Shown here one piece after another: positions 1-9,475 of a DNA stretch of 34,181 nt. Under the pieces are notes generated by a model. The model saw only the letters and a program-made list of their open reading frames with translations. It did not search any database and was not told the origin of the DNA. The position numbers and the translations under genes are program-made. How positions within the stretch are numbered: the stretch's first letter is position 1; every line of letters begins with the position of its first letter. The stretch is taken from contig JAMCZD010000448.1 in NCBI GenBank assembly GCA_023473405.1, forward strand, positions 1 to 34,181, written 5' to 3'. The stretch is from Candidatus Omnitrophota bacterium. GTDB taxonomy: Bacteria; Verrucomicrobiota; Verrucomicrobiia; Limisphaerales; UBA1319.

Positions 1-1803
1 CGGTTGCTGCCGGTAAAAGTCCTCAACCTGCTTCAGCACCGCGGTGGTGCGTTGGGCGGTCGCGCCAACAGGCAACTGGATGGTGGTAATGAAGAAGCCC
101 TGGTCTTCCTCCGGCAGAAACGACGAAGGCAACCGGAGATAAAGGAAGGCCATCACGCCCACCACGACCGCGTAAACAAGCATGCTGCGGACCGGTCGTT
201 TCAACCAACCCGCCACCCAGCCTTGATACCGGGTCGTGCTCGCGGCAAAGAACCGGTTGAACCAGCCGAAGAAGCCGCGTTTCCCGTGTTTGTGTCCTTT
301 TTGGATTGGCTTCAGCAGGGTGGCACAGAGCGCGGGTGTCAATGACATGGCCAGGAGGACCGAGAACAACATGGCCGACACCATGGCCAGCGAAAACTGC
401 CGGTAAATGGTGCCCACCGAACCGCTGAAAAACGCCATTGGGATGAACACCGCGGTGAGCACGAGCGTGATGCCCACCAGCGCGCCCGTGATCTGGCCCA
501 TGGCTTTCCGCGTGGCCTCGCGTGGTGCCAGCCCTTCGTCGTGCATGATGCGCTCCACGTTTTCCACTACCACAATGGCGTCGTCCACCAGGATGCCGAT
601 GGCCAACACCACTCCGAACATCGTCAGCACGTTGATCGAGAATCCGAACGCATAGAGGCTCAGGAAAGTGCCAAGCAGCGCCACCGGAATCACAATGGTG
701 GGAATTAGAGTGGCGCGGAGATTCTGCAGGAACAAATACATGACCAGAAACACTAAAGTAATGGCCTCGAGAAGTGTCTTGATCACTTCCTCGATCGAGA
801 TGCGGATGAAGTCCGAGGAGTCCATGGGATAACCCACCACGATGCCCGCGGGGAAGAATTTCGCCAGCTCACGCATCCGTTGTTGCACGGCGGTGGCGGT
901 GGACAAGGCATTGGCTCCGGACGCCAGCTTGATGGCTATGCCTACACCCGGCTGGCCGTTGGCGCGCGCCATCATGCTGTAGCTCTGGCCGGCCATTTCA
1001 ACGCGGGCCACATCGCTCAGTTTCACCCGCGAGCCATCCGGGTTTACCCGAAGGAGAATCCTTTCAAACTCGGCGGGCGTTCGCAAGGTGGCCTGGGCGC
1101 GGAGAGTGACATTCAACTCCTGGCCCGGCACTGCGGGACGGTCTCCCAGTTGCCCGGCCGACACGTCGGTGTTCTGAGCGGCAATGGCAGCCGTGACGTC
1201 ATTGGCCGTAAGGTCGTAACTATTGAGTCTGTCCGGATCGAGCCAGATGCGCATGGCGTATTCGGACCCGAACATGTTCGCTTCGCCCACACCGGAAACC
1301 CGCCGAATGGAATCCAATACGCTGGAGGACACGAAATTGCCGAGCGCGTATTGGTCCAGATTGCCATTGGTGCAGGAGAGGCTGATGATCATCATGAAAT
1401 TGTGCGTGGCCTTTGCCACCGTCACACCCTGTTGTTGAACGGTCTGCGGAAGGCTTGGCATGGCCAGTTGCACCTTGTTTTGCACCTGCACCTGAGCGGT
1501 ATCGGCGTTGGCACCCGGCTTGAAAAACAATGTGAGCTGTGATTGGCCGCTGCTGCTGCTGCTGGCGGTCATGTATTGCAGGTTATCGAGACCGGTCATT
1601 TGTTGCTCCAGCAGCGTAGTGACCGTGTCCTGGACCGTTTCGGCGGAGGCCCCGGCGTAATTGGCCGAAACCGAAATGGAAGGCGGTGCGACGTTGGGGT
1701 ATTGCGCCACGGGCAAATGCGTGATCGCCAGCACACCCGCCAGCATGATCAGGATCGAAATAACCGTCGCGAATACCGGGCGGTCTATGAAAAACTTGGC
1801 CAT
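1..1803 (-). CDS. RND (AcrB/HAE1 family) multidrug efflux permease, 3' end cut off by window start
   Basis: Reverse-strand translation from ATG at 1803: [71 protein letters not shown]..., typical RND N-terminus; later [22 protein letters not shown] motif. Not in the ORF track because it has no stop inside the window. Confidence 0.96.
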   Translation of the reverse strand, partial: MAKFFIDRPVFATVISILIMLAGVLAITHLPVAQYPNVAPPSISVSANYAGASAETVQDTVTTLLEQQMTGLDNLQYMTASSSSSGQSQLTLFFKPGANADTAQVQVQNKVQLAMPSLPQTVQQQGVTVAKATHNFMMIISLSCTNGNLDQYALGNFVSSSVLDSIRRVSGVGEANMFGSEYAMRIWLDPDRLNSYDLTANDVTAAIAAQNTDVSAGQLGDRPAVPGQELNVTLRAQATLRTPAEFERILLRVNPDGSRVKLSDVARVEMAGQSYSMMARANGQPGVGIAIKLASGANALSTATAVQQRMRELAKFFPAGIVVGYPMDSSDFIRISIEEVIKTLLEAITLVFLVMYLFLQNLRATLIPTIVIPVALLGTFLSLYAFGFSINVLTMFGVVLAIGILVDDAIVVVENVERIMHDEGLAPREATRKAMGQITGALVGITLVLTAVFIPMAFFSGSVGTIYRQFSLAMVSAMLFSVLLAMSLTPALCATLLKPIQKGHKHGKRGFFGWFNRFFAASTTRYQGWVAGWLKRPVRSMLVYAVVVGVMAFLYLRLPSSFLPEEDQGFFITTIQLPVGATAQRTTAVLKQVEDFYRQQP

Positions 1804-1815
1804 ACCTGCGATTCC

Positions 1816-3063
1816 TTAGCGAGCCGACACCGTCGACGCGGATACTTGTGTGCCATTGGTATAACTGGACTGGAATGGGGTCGGCACCACGGTCATACCC
1901 ACCCTGACCTTTTGCAGTCCCTCGACAATGACGCGCTCGCCGGCTTTCAAACCGCTGCTGACGATCCACTTGTCGCCGGATACCGACTCCGTCTGGATGA
2001 GCCGTTTTTCAACCTGGTTCCGGGCGTTGACGACCAGAACACTGGCCTGGCCGACGGCATCCCGCGCCACCGCGCGCTGGGAAACGGCTAGGGCCTGGCT
2101 GTTCACCGCCACTTCAACCTTGCCGCGGACGAACATGCCCGGAAGCAGCGTCTCGTCCGGATTGTCGAACCTGGCGCGCAGCGTCACTGAATCCGTGCTT
2201 TCATCCACCGAAATATCGGAGAAAAGCAGCTTGCCCGTGCACGAATAGACCGACCCGTCTTCAAGGATTAATTGAACCTTGGCCTCACCCGTCCCGATGC
2301 CCTGCAGTTTGCCCCCTTCCAGTGCATGGCGCAGTTTCAGGATTTCGGCGCTGGATTGGGTGAAATCCACATAAACGGGATCGAGCTGCAGAATGACGGC
2401 CAATTTGGTGGCCTCGGTCGCGCTGACCAGCGCGCCCTCGGTCACCAGCGACTTGCCGATGCGCCCCGATATCGGCGCAGTCACCTTGGTATAGCCCAGG
2501 TTAAGCGAGGCCGTCTGCAAAGCCGCTTTGGCTGCCAAGACATCCGCCTGGCTTTGCAGGGCAACGGCTTTGGCTTCCTCGTAAACCTGCTGGCTGACGC
2601 CGTTGATCTTCACCAGAGTCTCTTTGCGCCGGGCATCCGCCTTTGCCCGCTCCTCCGTGGCTTCCGCTCTCGCCAGGTTCGCCTTGGCGCTGTCGTAAGC
2701 CGCCTGCAGCGGCGCGGGATCGATCTGATACAGCACTTGATCGGTTTTCACATCGGCCCCTTCCTCGAAAAGCCGTTTCAACAGAATACCCGTGGCGCGC
2801 GCCCGCACCTCGGCGACTCGAAAGGCGCTCACACGCCCCGGCAATTCGACCGTCACCGGTATCGATTCGGGAGCGATTGTCACCACCCCTACTTCGGACG
2901 GCGGCATCGCGCCTCCCGGCGGTCCGCCGCCGGCACCGCCTTTGGGAGAGCGCCCGCAGCCGGCAATAGCAACCAGGATTGAGGTCGCGAACAGTATCGT
3001 TGCGCTCTTGTGATCGCACCACATGAGCAGCCATTTTAGGGTACGCATAGAGAATTTGGTCAT
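1816..3063 (-). CDS. RND efflux periplasmic adaptor subunit (membrane fusion protein)
   Basis: 415 aa, lipoprotein-like N-terminus (ATSILVAIAGCG), MFP motifs PGRVSAFRVAEVRARATGILLKRLFEEGADVKTDQVLYQIDPAP; directly upstream of the permease. Confidence 0.95.
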   Translation of the reverse strand: MTKFSMRTLKWLLMWCDHKSATILFATSILVAIAGCGRSPKGGAGGGPPGGAMPPSEVGVVTIAPESIPVTVELPGRVSAFRVAEVRARATGILLKRLFEEGADVKTDQVLYQIDPAPLQAAYDSAKANLARAEATEERAKADARRKETLVKINGVSQQVYEEAKAVALQSQADVLAAKAALQTASLNLGYTKVTAPISGRIGKSLVTEGALVSATEATKLAVILQLDPVYVDFTQSSAEILKLRHALEGGKLQGIGTGEAKVQLILEDGSVYSCTGKLLFSDISVDESTDSVTLRARFDNPDETLLPGMFVRGKVEVAVNSQALAVSQRAVARDAVGQASVLVVNARNQVEKRLIQTESVSGDKWIVSSGLKAGERVIVEGLQKVRVGMTVVPTPFQSSYTNGTQVSASTVSAR

Positions 3064-4547
3064 TGCCAGCCTCCACCCAAGGCCTCGTAGAGTGAAACTT
3101 GGCTGGCCAACTTGTTGAATCGAGCTTGCAGCAGGCCTTGCTGCGCGCTGTAAAGGTCCTGTTGGGCCGAGAGGACGTTCAGGTAAGAGTCTTCGCCTTC
3201 CCGGTAGCGTGCGGTGGCCAACTCGTAGCGCCGCTGCTGGGTGACTACGAGCGCGCCTTCGTCTTTGATTTGCTGGGCAAAAGTGCTGTTGGCCACCAGC
3301 GCGTCGGCCACTTCGCTGAATGCCGTCTGGATGGCCTTTTCATAATTGGCTATTTCGATTCGCTTGCCCACCTTGGCGGACTCGAGACTGGCGAGGTTTC
3401 GTCCGCCGGTGAAGATCGGCAGCGTGATTTGCGGCGAGAAATTCCACACACCGGTCCCACCGCTGAAAAGCTCCGAGAGCTCGGAACTCGTGGAGCCAAT
3501 AGCCGCGGTTAGAGTGATCGCGGGGAAGAACGCCGCGCGGGCGGCGCCGATATTGGCGTTGGCCGCCTTCAACACATGCTCGGCTTGCAGGATATCGGGG
3601 CGGCGCTCTATCAACTCGGAAGGCAGGCCAGCCGGGATTTCGGATAATAGATTGGTATTCAGGAAGGGACCGGGCGCGGGCAGGTTCGCAGGCAATGTCC
3701 GGCCAAGCAGCAACGCCAGGGCGTCCTGCGCCTGCGCCAATTGCCGTTGGTATGCCACCATGTTAATTCTTGCCGTCTGCACCTGCCCCTCCGATGTGCG
3801 CAAATCCAGCTCATTGTTGGCCCCGGCCTCGAAGGCAGCCTTGTTCAGTTTGTAGGAGTCCTCGACCGCCACCAGCGTCTGATTCGCCACCTTCAGTTGC
3901 TCTTCGGCCTCCCGCAGCGCGAAATATTGGATGGCGACTTCGGCCATGAGCGAAATCTGCACGCTGCGCCGGGCTTCTTCTGTGGCGAAATAATCTTCCA
4001 GTGCTTGTCGATTCAAGCTGCGCACCCGGCCCCACAGGTCCACCTCATATGCCGTTGACCCGAGACTGGCGCTCCATTGGCTGAGAGTGAAAGAGGAAGA
4101 CCCGCCGGAACCGGCGTTGCCCTGAGGGAAGCCTGCCAATGAAGACTTCGAACGGGTGAAATTTCCGTTGGCATCCACCGTCGGGAACAACGCAGACCGC
4201 GTGATCCGATACTGGGCCCGGATTTGTTCGACTCTGAGGGTCGCTGCCCGCAAATCACGGTTGTTCGCCAGCGCCAATTCGACCAGCCTCTTCAGACGTT
4301 TCTCGGCAAAAAAGTCCTTCCACGGTATCTCCGCAGAGCGGTTTTCATTGGCTCCGGTAACGCCCGGGTACTGCGAGGGAACGGGCGCAGCCGGCCGTTC
4401 GTACTTCGGAATCATCGTGCATCCAGGCACGAAGAGCGCCGCGATGAGGAGGCAAACCCGGCTTAGGCTCGCCTTTTCGGGGCGCTTGGCGGGTTGATCC
4501 TCGGTGCGAGTATCGCTCATGGCGGAGTCTATGACTGCTCGTTTCAT
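3060..4547 (-). CDS. RND efflux outer membrane lipoprotein (NodT/OprM family)
   Basis: 495 aa, lipobox LFVPGCTMIPKYERPAAPVP, TolC/OprM repeats (ERRPDILQAEHVLKAANANIGAARAAFFPAITLTA); 4-nt ATGA overlap with the adaptor gene. Confidence 0.95.
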   Translation of the reverse strand: MKRAVIDSAMSDTRTEDQPAKRPEKASLSRVCLLIAALFVPGCTMIPKYERPAAPVPSQYPGVTGANENRSAEIPWKDFFAEKRLKRLVELALANNRDLRAATLRVEQIRAQYRITRSALFPTVDANGNFTRSKSSLAGFPQGNAGSGGSSSFTLSQWSASLGSTAYEVDLWGRVRSLNRQALEDYFATEEARRSVQISLMAEVAIQYFALREAEEQLKVANQTLVAVEDSYKLNKAAFEAGANNELDLRTSEGQVQTARINMVAYQRQLAQAQDALALLLGRTLPANLPAPGPFLNTNLLSEIPAGLPSELIERRPDILQAEHVLKAANANIGAARAAFFPAITLTAAIGSTSSELSELFSGGTGVWNFSPQITLPIFTGGRNLASLESAKVGKRIEIANYEKAIQTAFSEVADALVANSTFAQQIKDEGALVVTQQRRYELATARYREGEDSYLNVLSAQQDLYSAQQGLLQARFNKLASQVSLYEALGGGWQ

Positions 4548-5239
4548 TTGGATGGTCGTTTCCTCGATTCCCCCGGCAGAGGCGCCCTGAATGCGGCGGC
4601 TGCGAATGCGACGAATCTGTTGATGTAAGTCTCCGCGTCCATCCGCAGGCTTCTCATACCTGGAAGTTGCCTGTGCAGCAGCAGCAGCGATTGATGCAAG
4701 GCCCCCAAAAGCAGGTGCATACGCCAGAACACGCCCTCAGCCCCCAGTTCCGGCATCAGCCGCCGCAGGGCCGCGTCAAAGCGTTTCACCACCGGCTCGA
4801 AATGGCTGTGTATCACGTTTTCAACGGCTGGATTCGGCTCAACGAAACTACGCGCCATCAGCATTCCAAAGGTATTGCCGCCGCGCTTTGGGTCCATCGC
4901 CCGCTCGACTGCGGGGCGGAACATCGCTTCGAGAATCGCCTCAAGTGTCGGGGGCTTGTCTCCAGCCGCTTTTTCCACCGCCTCCAAGGCGAGGAGTCTC
5001 TGCTGAGAAACCGAGGAAATCCCGCGCTCAAATACCGCTCCGATCAGCTTTTCCTTGGTGCCAAAGTGGTAGTTGATGGCCCCAAGATTGGCGCCCGCTT
5101 CCCCCGTGATGTCCCGGATCGACACCGCATCCAGGCCGCGCTCGGCAAATAGCCTTTCAGCGACGTCCAACACCCTCTCGCGGGTTGCGCCCAGAGGCTC
5201 TTCCTCCATCCCCCGTTTTGATGCGCTTTCTGCCTGCAT
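4544..5239 (-). CDS. TetR/AcrR family regulator with CerR-type C-terminal domain
   Basis: TetR HTH: TRERVLDVAERLFAERGLDAVSIRDITGEAGANLGAINYHFGTKEKLIGAVFERG; first gene of the efflux operon with 4-nt overlap. An internal Met (MEEEPLG) is an alternative start. Confidence 0.93.
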   Translation of the reverse strand: MQAESASKRGMEEEPLGATRERVLDVAERLFAERGLDAVSIRDITGEAGANLGAINYHFGTKEKLIGAVFERGISSVSQQRLLALEAVEKAAGDKPPTLEAILEAMFRPAVERAMDPKRGGNTFGMLMARSFVEPNPAVENVIHSHFEPVVKRFDAALRRLMPELGAEGVFWRMHLLLGALHQSLLLLHRQLPGMRSLRMDAETYINRFVAFAAAAFRAPLPGESRKRPSK

Positions 5240-5240
5240 A

Positions 5241-5260
5241 AATCATTCAAACGTATGATT
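5241..5260. promoter_or_regulatory. Candidate TetR operator, AATCATTCAAACGTATGATT
   Basis: Imperfect palindrome centred on ACGT (outer AATCAT/ATGATT arms perfect), directly upstream of the tetR start. Confidence 0.5.
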
Positions 5261-5489
5261 GATACAGGTGAACGAATCCTTGTCAACTCCCTTCCTGCAA
5301 GCGCGCCACGAAGGATATTGCGGCCGTCCGGCTTTCTGTGTAAAGAAGAGAACCGATATAAGCCAACGTATGAAAAAAATTGTTCGTCCCGCAATTGGCC
5401 CGCTCGAACCCGCCCGGAAACAGGCGGTTAGCCGGCCAGGTTCGTGATCCCCCGCGAACGCCTGGAATCATCAAAACAAAGGAACCGCC

Positions 5490-6923
5490 ATACCAACCCA
5501 ACTGCAATCCCGAGTTCAAGCCAACTGGCATTACCTGCTGCCCATCTGCGTGGTGGCCACGCTGGGAGGCCTGCTGTTTGGCTATGACACCGGCGTAATC
5601 TCCGGCGCCATCGAGCCGCTTACCGCGTGTTTCCGGCTCAACGACGTTATGAAAGGCTGGGCGTCCGGTTGCGTGCTGGTCGGATGCGCGGCGGGCGTCC
5701 TGATGGTCGGACCAATCTCGGACCGCTTCGGGCGCCGGTTGGCGATGTTTCTCGCGGCCGCGATGTTTCTCGCCTCCGCCATCGGCACGGCCCTGCCGCG
5801 AGACATCTGGACCTTCATATTCTTCCGACTCATTGGCGGCCTAGGCATTGGCATCGCTTCCATCTCGACACCGATGTATATTGCGGAAATCACGCCGGCG
5901 CACCTTCGCGGGCGCATGGTTGCGGTGAACCAGATCGCCATCGTGATCGGCATTGCCGCCACCGCCTTTATCAATTACTTCATCGCGCACTCCAGGGGCG
6001 ACCCCGCGGAACCTGAGATACAGGCTTGGCTCGTCAATTCCGGCTGGCGCTGGATGTTCGGCACGGGCATCGTGCCGGCACTCCTGTTCGGCCTGTTGCT
6101 GATTCCATTGCCCGAAAGCCCGCGTTGGCTGATCGAGAAAAAACACGAGGACAGGGCGCGGTGCATTTTGGGTAAGGTCGGCGGACCGGCATTCGCCGCC
6201 GGGGAGTTCGACCGCATCAAGGCCGCGATGTCGCAAGCGCAGGGTTCGTGGGGCGAACTGTTTGCCGCCAAACTGAAGCGTCCGTTGTTCATCGGGGTTC
6301 TGCTCGCCATCCTGCAGCAGGTGACCGGCATCAACGTCTTCCTGTATTTCGGCGCCACTATATTCAAGACCATGAGCGCCAAGACAGGTGTGGATGCCGG
6401 CCTGCTGACGCAGATTGTCATCAACGGGTCCTGCGTGTTGTTCACTGTGGTTGCGATTGCGACCGTGGACAAATGGGGCCGCAAGCCGCTGATGCTCCTG
6501 GGCACGACCGGCATGGGCATCAGCCTCGCCGCCATGGGTTTGATGGCTCAAGTCGGCACCAATCCCGCCACAGCGAGCAACTGGATGCTGTTCCTCATCA
6601 TCCTTTACATCGCGTGTTTCGGGCTGTCCGTCGGCCCGGTGACTTGGGTGATCCTGTCCGAAATCTTCCCCACAGCGGTGCGCGGACGCGCCCTTGGCCT
6701 CGCCACGTTCTTTCTGTGGACCGCTGATTATGCCGTCACGCAGACCTTCCCGATGATGGACGCGAGAGACTCCTGGTTCGTGAAGCAGTTCAATCACGCT
6801 TTTCCGTTTTATGTCTATGCCGCCTTCTGCGTGGCGCTCGTGGCGTTGGTGCTGGCGCTCGTGCCTGAAACCAAGGGCCGATCGCTGGAGGAGATCGAGC
6901 AAAGTTGGACGCGCAAGCGTTGA
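5490..6923 (+). CDS. MFS sugar porter family transporter (start codon uncertain; ORF track starts at GTG 5550)
   Basis: ATLGGLLFGYDTGVISGAIEPL, DRFGRRLAM, PESPRWLIEKKHEDRA, PETKGRSLEEIE are sugar porter signatures. Upstream in-frame sequence PTQLQSRVQANWHYLLPICVV completes TM1; AGGA-like SD before ATA at 5490. Confidence 0.93.
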   Translation: MPTQLQSRVQANWHYLLPICVVATLGGLLFGYDTGVISGAIEPLTACFRLNDVMKGWASGCVLVGCAAGVLMVGPISDRFGRRLAMFLAAAMFLASAIGTALPRDIWTFIFFRLIGGLGIGIASISTPMYIAEITPAHLRGRMVAVNQIAIVIGIAATAFINYFIAHSRGDPAEPEIQAWLVNSGWRWMFGTGIVPALLFGLLLIPLPESPRWLIEKKHEDRARCILGKVGGPAFAAGEFDRIKAAMSQAQGSWGELFAAKLKRPLFIGVLLAILQQVTGINVFLYFGATIFKTMSAKTGVDAGLLTQIVINGSCVLFTVVAIATVDKWGRKPLMLLGTTGMGISLAAMGLMAQVGTNPATASNWMLFLIILYIACFGLSVGPVTWVILSEIFPTAVRGRALGLATFFLWTADYAVTQTFPMMDARDSWFVKQFNHAFPFYVYAAFCVALVALVLALVPETKGRSLEEIEQSWTRKR

Positions 6924-6939
6924 ACCACCCGCGGAAATC

Positions 6940-7228
6940 GACATTACGAAACCGGCTGGAACGGCTGCCGCGGCCCGTCGGCCCGGGGTGCGACATTGGC
7001 GCATTTGAGTTAATGCCGGCCCCTAGAGTCACCAGGGATTCACCTGATGCGCTTCAGGTTGAGATGTTGCTGAAACCCTCGAGCGATTACCAAATTGAAA
7101 CCTCGAGCGATCTGGTAAACTGGACCTTGTTCACCACAGTCCGCTCGGATGATCAGGGCAAGGTTGCCTTTTCCGCCAGCACGGAGGACAATGGGCCATC
7201 TCGCTTTTACCGCGCCGCCACTCCTTAA
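6940..7228 (+). pseudogene. 3' remnant of a large secreted protein (choice-of-anchor Q type domain plus a tail domain)
   Basis: Frame encodes ...PVGPGCDIGAFEL...YQIETSSDLVNWTLFTTV...GPSRFYRAATP*. CDIGAFE is the choice-of-anchor Q hallmark; no room for the N-terminal part after the transporter stop. Confidence 0.6.
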
Positions 7229-7345
7229 CCATTGGTATTCTACCGCACCGTGAAACCTTAATTGGTTTGCGGTTATCGGCAGCGTTTTCTTCCGGTTAAT
7301 TCGTCCGAAACCAGGTGCCAAGAATGATCGAACTGGCGTTCGATG

Positions 7346-9286
7346 CTACTTTGCTTTATTCAAATGCGATAAGGCGCGCAGTTCCCCGATTGTCCAGGGA
7401 ACTTCCCGCGGCACGAATCTGACTCGAATCGAGCTCTTTCCACGCGTCAATTTCGGCGGAAGTTCAAGATCGCTCTCGGCCAGGCGTTTCCAGGGGTTCC
7501 GATCCGGGTCATACCAGGTGCCTGCCGGGGTATCGTCCACGAATACGAAAGCGCCTTGAGGACCGGCTGACTGGTCCAGCACGCGGCGCAGTCGCACCCC
7601 CGAATTCGCCGGATTGATGCGGAGGACCCGGGTCACCGCATCTGTGGTTTTGAGGATGTCAGCTCTGACCAGAACATCGTCATCGTCACCTTCGAAATAG
7701 TTTTGAAGCGTTTCGACGTCCGGGCCGGAGAACGAGACGGCATCGCTCTGGACCAGGCCGATGGGGTCGCGCGCATACCAAAAGGCGAGGCTGGCGTAGC
7801 GGCTGTCGGTGTCGTTGACGCCACCATGCTCGATGCCGCAGCGGATGGCGCTGCAAAAGCGCACGGGCGCTTCCAGGTGGACCCGGTAATAGCAGGCGGG
7901 AAAGTCATAAAAGGTCTTGCCGTTTCCCGCGCGTTCGGCCTCGGCTACAACATCCCCCACGCACCCGTGGAACGGGGTGTGGTTATCCGAGTTCGGCCAG
8001 CAGGCTTGGTGATAGTAATCTTCCGTGCCTGTCCCGTAAAAGGCCGGTGACCGGCTGCCATCGATGTAGAAGCGGATGTCGCCCTCGCAGTAGTGCCCGC
8101 CTATGAGCCGATGCACCACGCCGACGTACTGGCCTTGCCCCTTGGTATCGAGGAAAATCCAGTCGCGCCCGCGGGTGGTTGACCCCTCATGATACCAGGC
8201 GCGAAAGTATCCCGTCCGCTCTTCGGCGTAGGGTTCGGACCGCCAGCTCACGCGGAAGCCAATTTGCGCGGCCGATTTGGTCCCGCGATTCTCGAGCCGG
8301 ATGCGCGCGCTTTTCCAGAACGGCATTGGGAAATAGGAGTAGCCTTCGTCTCCACGAATCCCAAAGCATAGAGACGGAATGTCCTGCCACCGCACGCCAG
8401 CCCCGAAGAAAAAACCGAGGGGGGCTTCAACGTCCTTTGCCTGGCCATCCCAGGACATAACCAGCCAGAGCGATTGAATGGCGTCCTTGGCCAGGGGAAT
8501 CCTGATCCGGATGGAGGCCACCGCCCCCGCGCCGTTGAGGTCTAAGAGGTTTGTCGAGGCGCCCGGGGCGAGACTCGCCAGCCCCGAAACCTCCTCAAGC
8601 CCGGCCCAATGCTTCGGGTCGCTGCCAATTTGCGTCCAGTCCGACTTCAATGCCGAGAGGTCCTGGTCGCGGCTCCACGGCGTTACCAGGGCGGGATTCC
8701 GATACCGCTCGGCGATCACGTGGTAGAAAGGGCTGGGGTGGCGAGTGGTGATAAGGCATCTCTCTCGAAAACCGAGCGGGACAAAGGACCAGTGCGAGAC
8801 GCACTTCCAGGGACCGCTGGCCACCAGCGCTTTCCTTACCAACGGAAGCGGGAAACCGGGGATGCGTCCCTGGAAAAAGTCATCCTGCGCGGCATCGACG
8901 ACTACCTTTCCGTCCAGTTCGATCCAAATGTCGTGCTCGCCGAGACCCCAAAACGTTCGGACGCAGCCAGGGCCTATCGCGTCGAAGAGGACCGCGCGCC
9001 GGGCGTTGGTTTCCGAGTTGCTGGCAGAATCAGGAGGGGCGTCGTAAAGGCAGTAGCCGCCGTCGCCGTTCAAACCTTGCTTGTTATGGCTGGACACCTG
9101 GTAGGTGGATATGTCCGGAGCAAGCAATGGCAAATCCGTTACCTCGACCGCGCTAATCCGGCCAGGCAGGCATCCCAATAAACCCAGCGCCAACACCAGG
9201 ATTCGCGCCGGCAGATCAAGGCGATGCTTTGGAAATACGTCGGTAACACCAGGCCCCGATCGGGCGGGCGTTTTGGAATTCTTCAT
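7346..9286 (-). CDS. DUF2961 family protein (GH172-like), secreted
   Basis: Contains YGTGTEDYYHQACWP and the C-terminal PAYRF-like region typical of DUF2961. Likely start is Met62 of the ORF (MKNSKTPARSG, 9286) followed by a signal peptide RILVLALGLLGCLPGRISA. Confidence 0.85.
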   Translation of the reverse strand: MKNSKTPARSGPGVTDVFPKHRLDLPARILVLALGLLGCLPGRISAVEVTDLPLLAPDISTYQVSSHNKQGLNGDGGYCLYDAPPDSASNSETNARRAVLFDAIGPGCVRTFWGLGEHDIWIELDGKVVVDAAQDDFFQGRIPGFPLPLVRKALVASGPWKCVSHWSFVPLGFRERCLITTRHPSPFYHVIAERYRNPALVTPWSRDQDLSALKSDWTQIGSDPKHWAGLEEVSGLASLAPGASTNLLDLNGAGAVASIRIRIPLAKDAIQSLWLVMSWDGQAKDVEAPLGFFFGAGVRWQDIPSLCFGIRGDEGYSYFPMPFWKSARIRLENRGTKSAAQIGFRVSWRSEPYAEERTGYFRAWYHEGSTTRGRDWIFLDTKGQGQYVGVVHRLIGGHYCEGDIRFYIDGSRSPAFYGTGTEDYYHQACWPNSDNHTPFHGCVGDVVAEAERAGNGKTFYDFPACYYRVHLEAPVRFCSAIRCGIEHGGVNDTDSRYASLAFWYARDPIGLVQSDAVSFSGPDVETLQNYFEGDDDDVLVRADILKTTDAVTRVLRINPANSGVRLRRVLDQSAGPQGAFVFVDDTPAGTWYDPDRNPWKRLAESDLELPPKLTRGKSSIRVRFVPREVPWTIGELRALSHLNKAK

Positions 9287-9305
9287 CGGCCCTATTACGC
9301 CCGAA

Positions 9306-9475
9306 TCAGGCAACCACATCAAACGAAATTCCTTCCAGCATCTCCGCCAAAATCTCAGCCACCGTTCCCACGCACTTCGCGCCGGTCTTGTGCAGCAGGT
9401 CCTGCTGAATGAAACGCTCCCGCCCCTCGGATGTCCGCAGGTCGCAACCCTCCGGCTGGCGCTCCCCATCAGGGA
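9306..9475 (-). pseudogene. Unidentified C-terminal gene remnant
   Basis: Reverse frame encodes GERQPEGCDLRTSEGRERFIQQDLLHKTGAKCVGTVAEILAEMLEGISFDVVA*, which reads as a real protein C-terminus; the N-terminal part of that frame overlaps the peptidase gene and is not coding-like. Confidence 0.4.

Noticed and set aside
5841-7004. 387-aa reverse-strand ORF opposite the sugar porter
   Set aside because: Rich in H, Q, G, R with no motifs; antisense artefact of the transporter gene.
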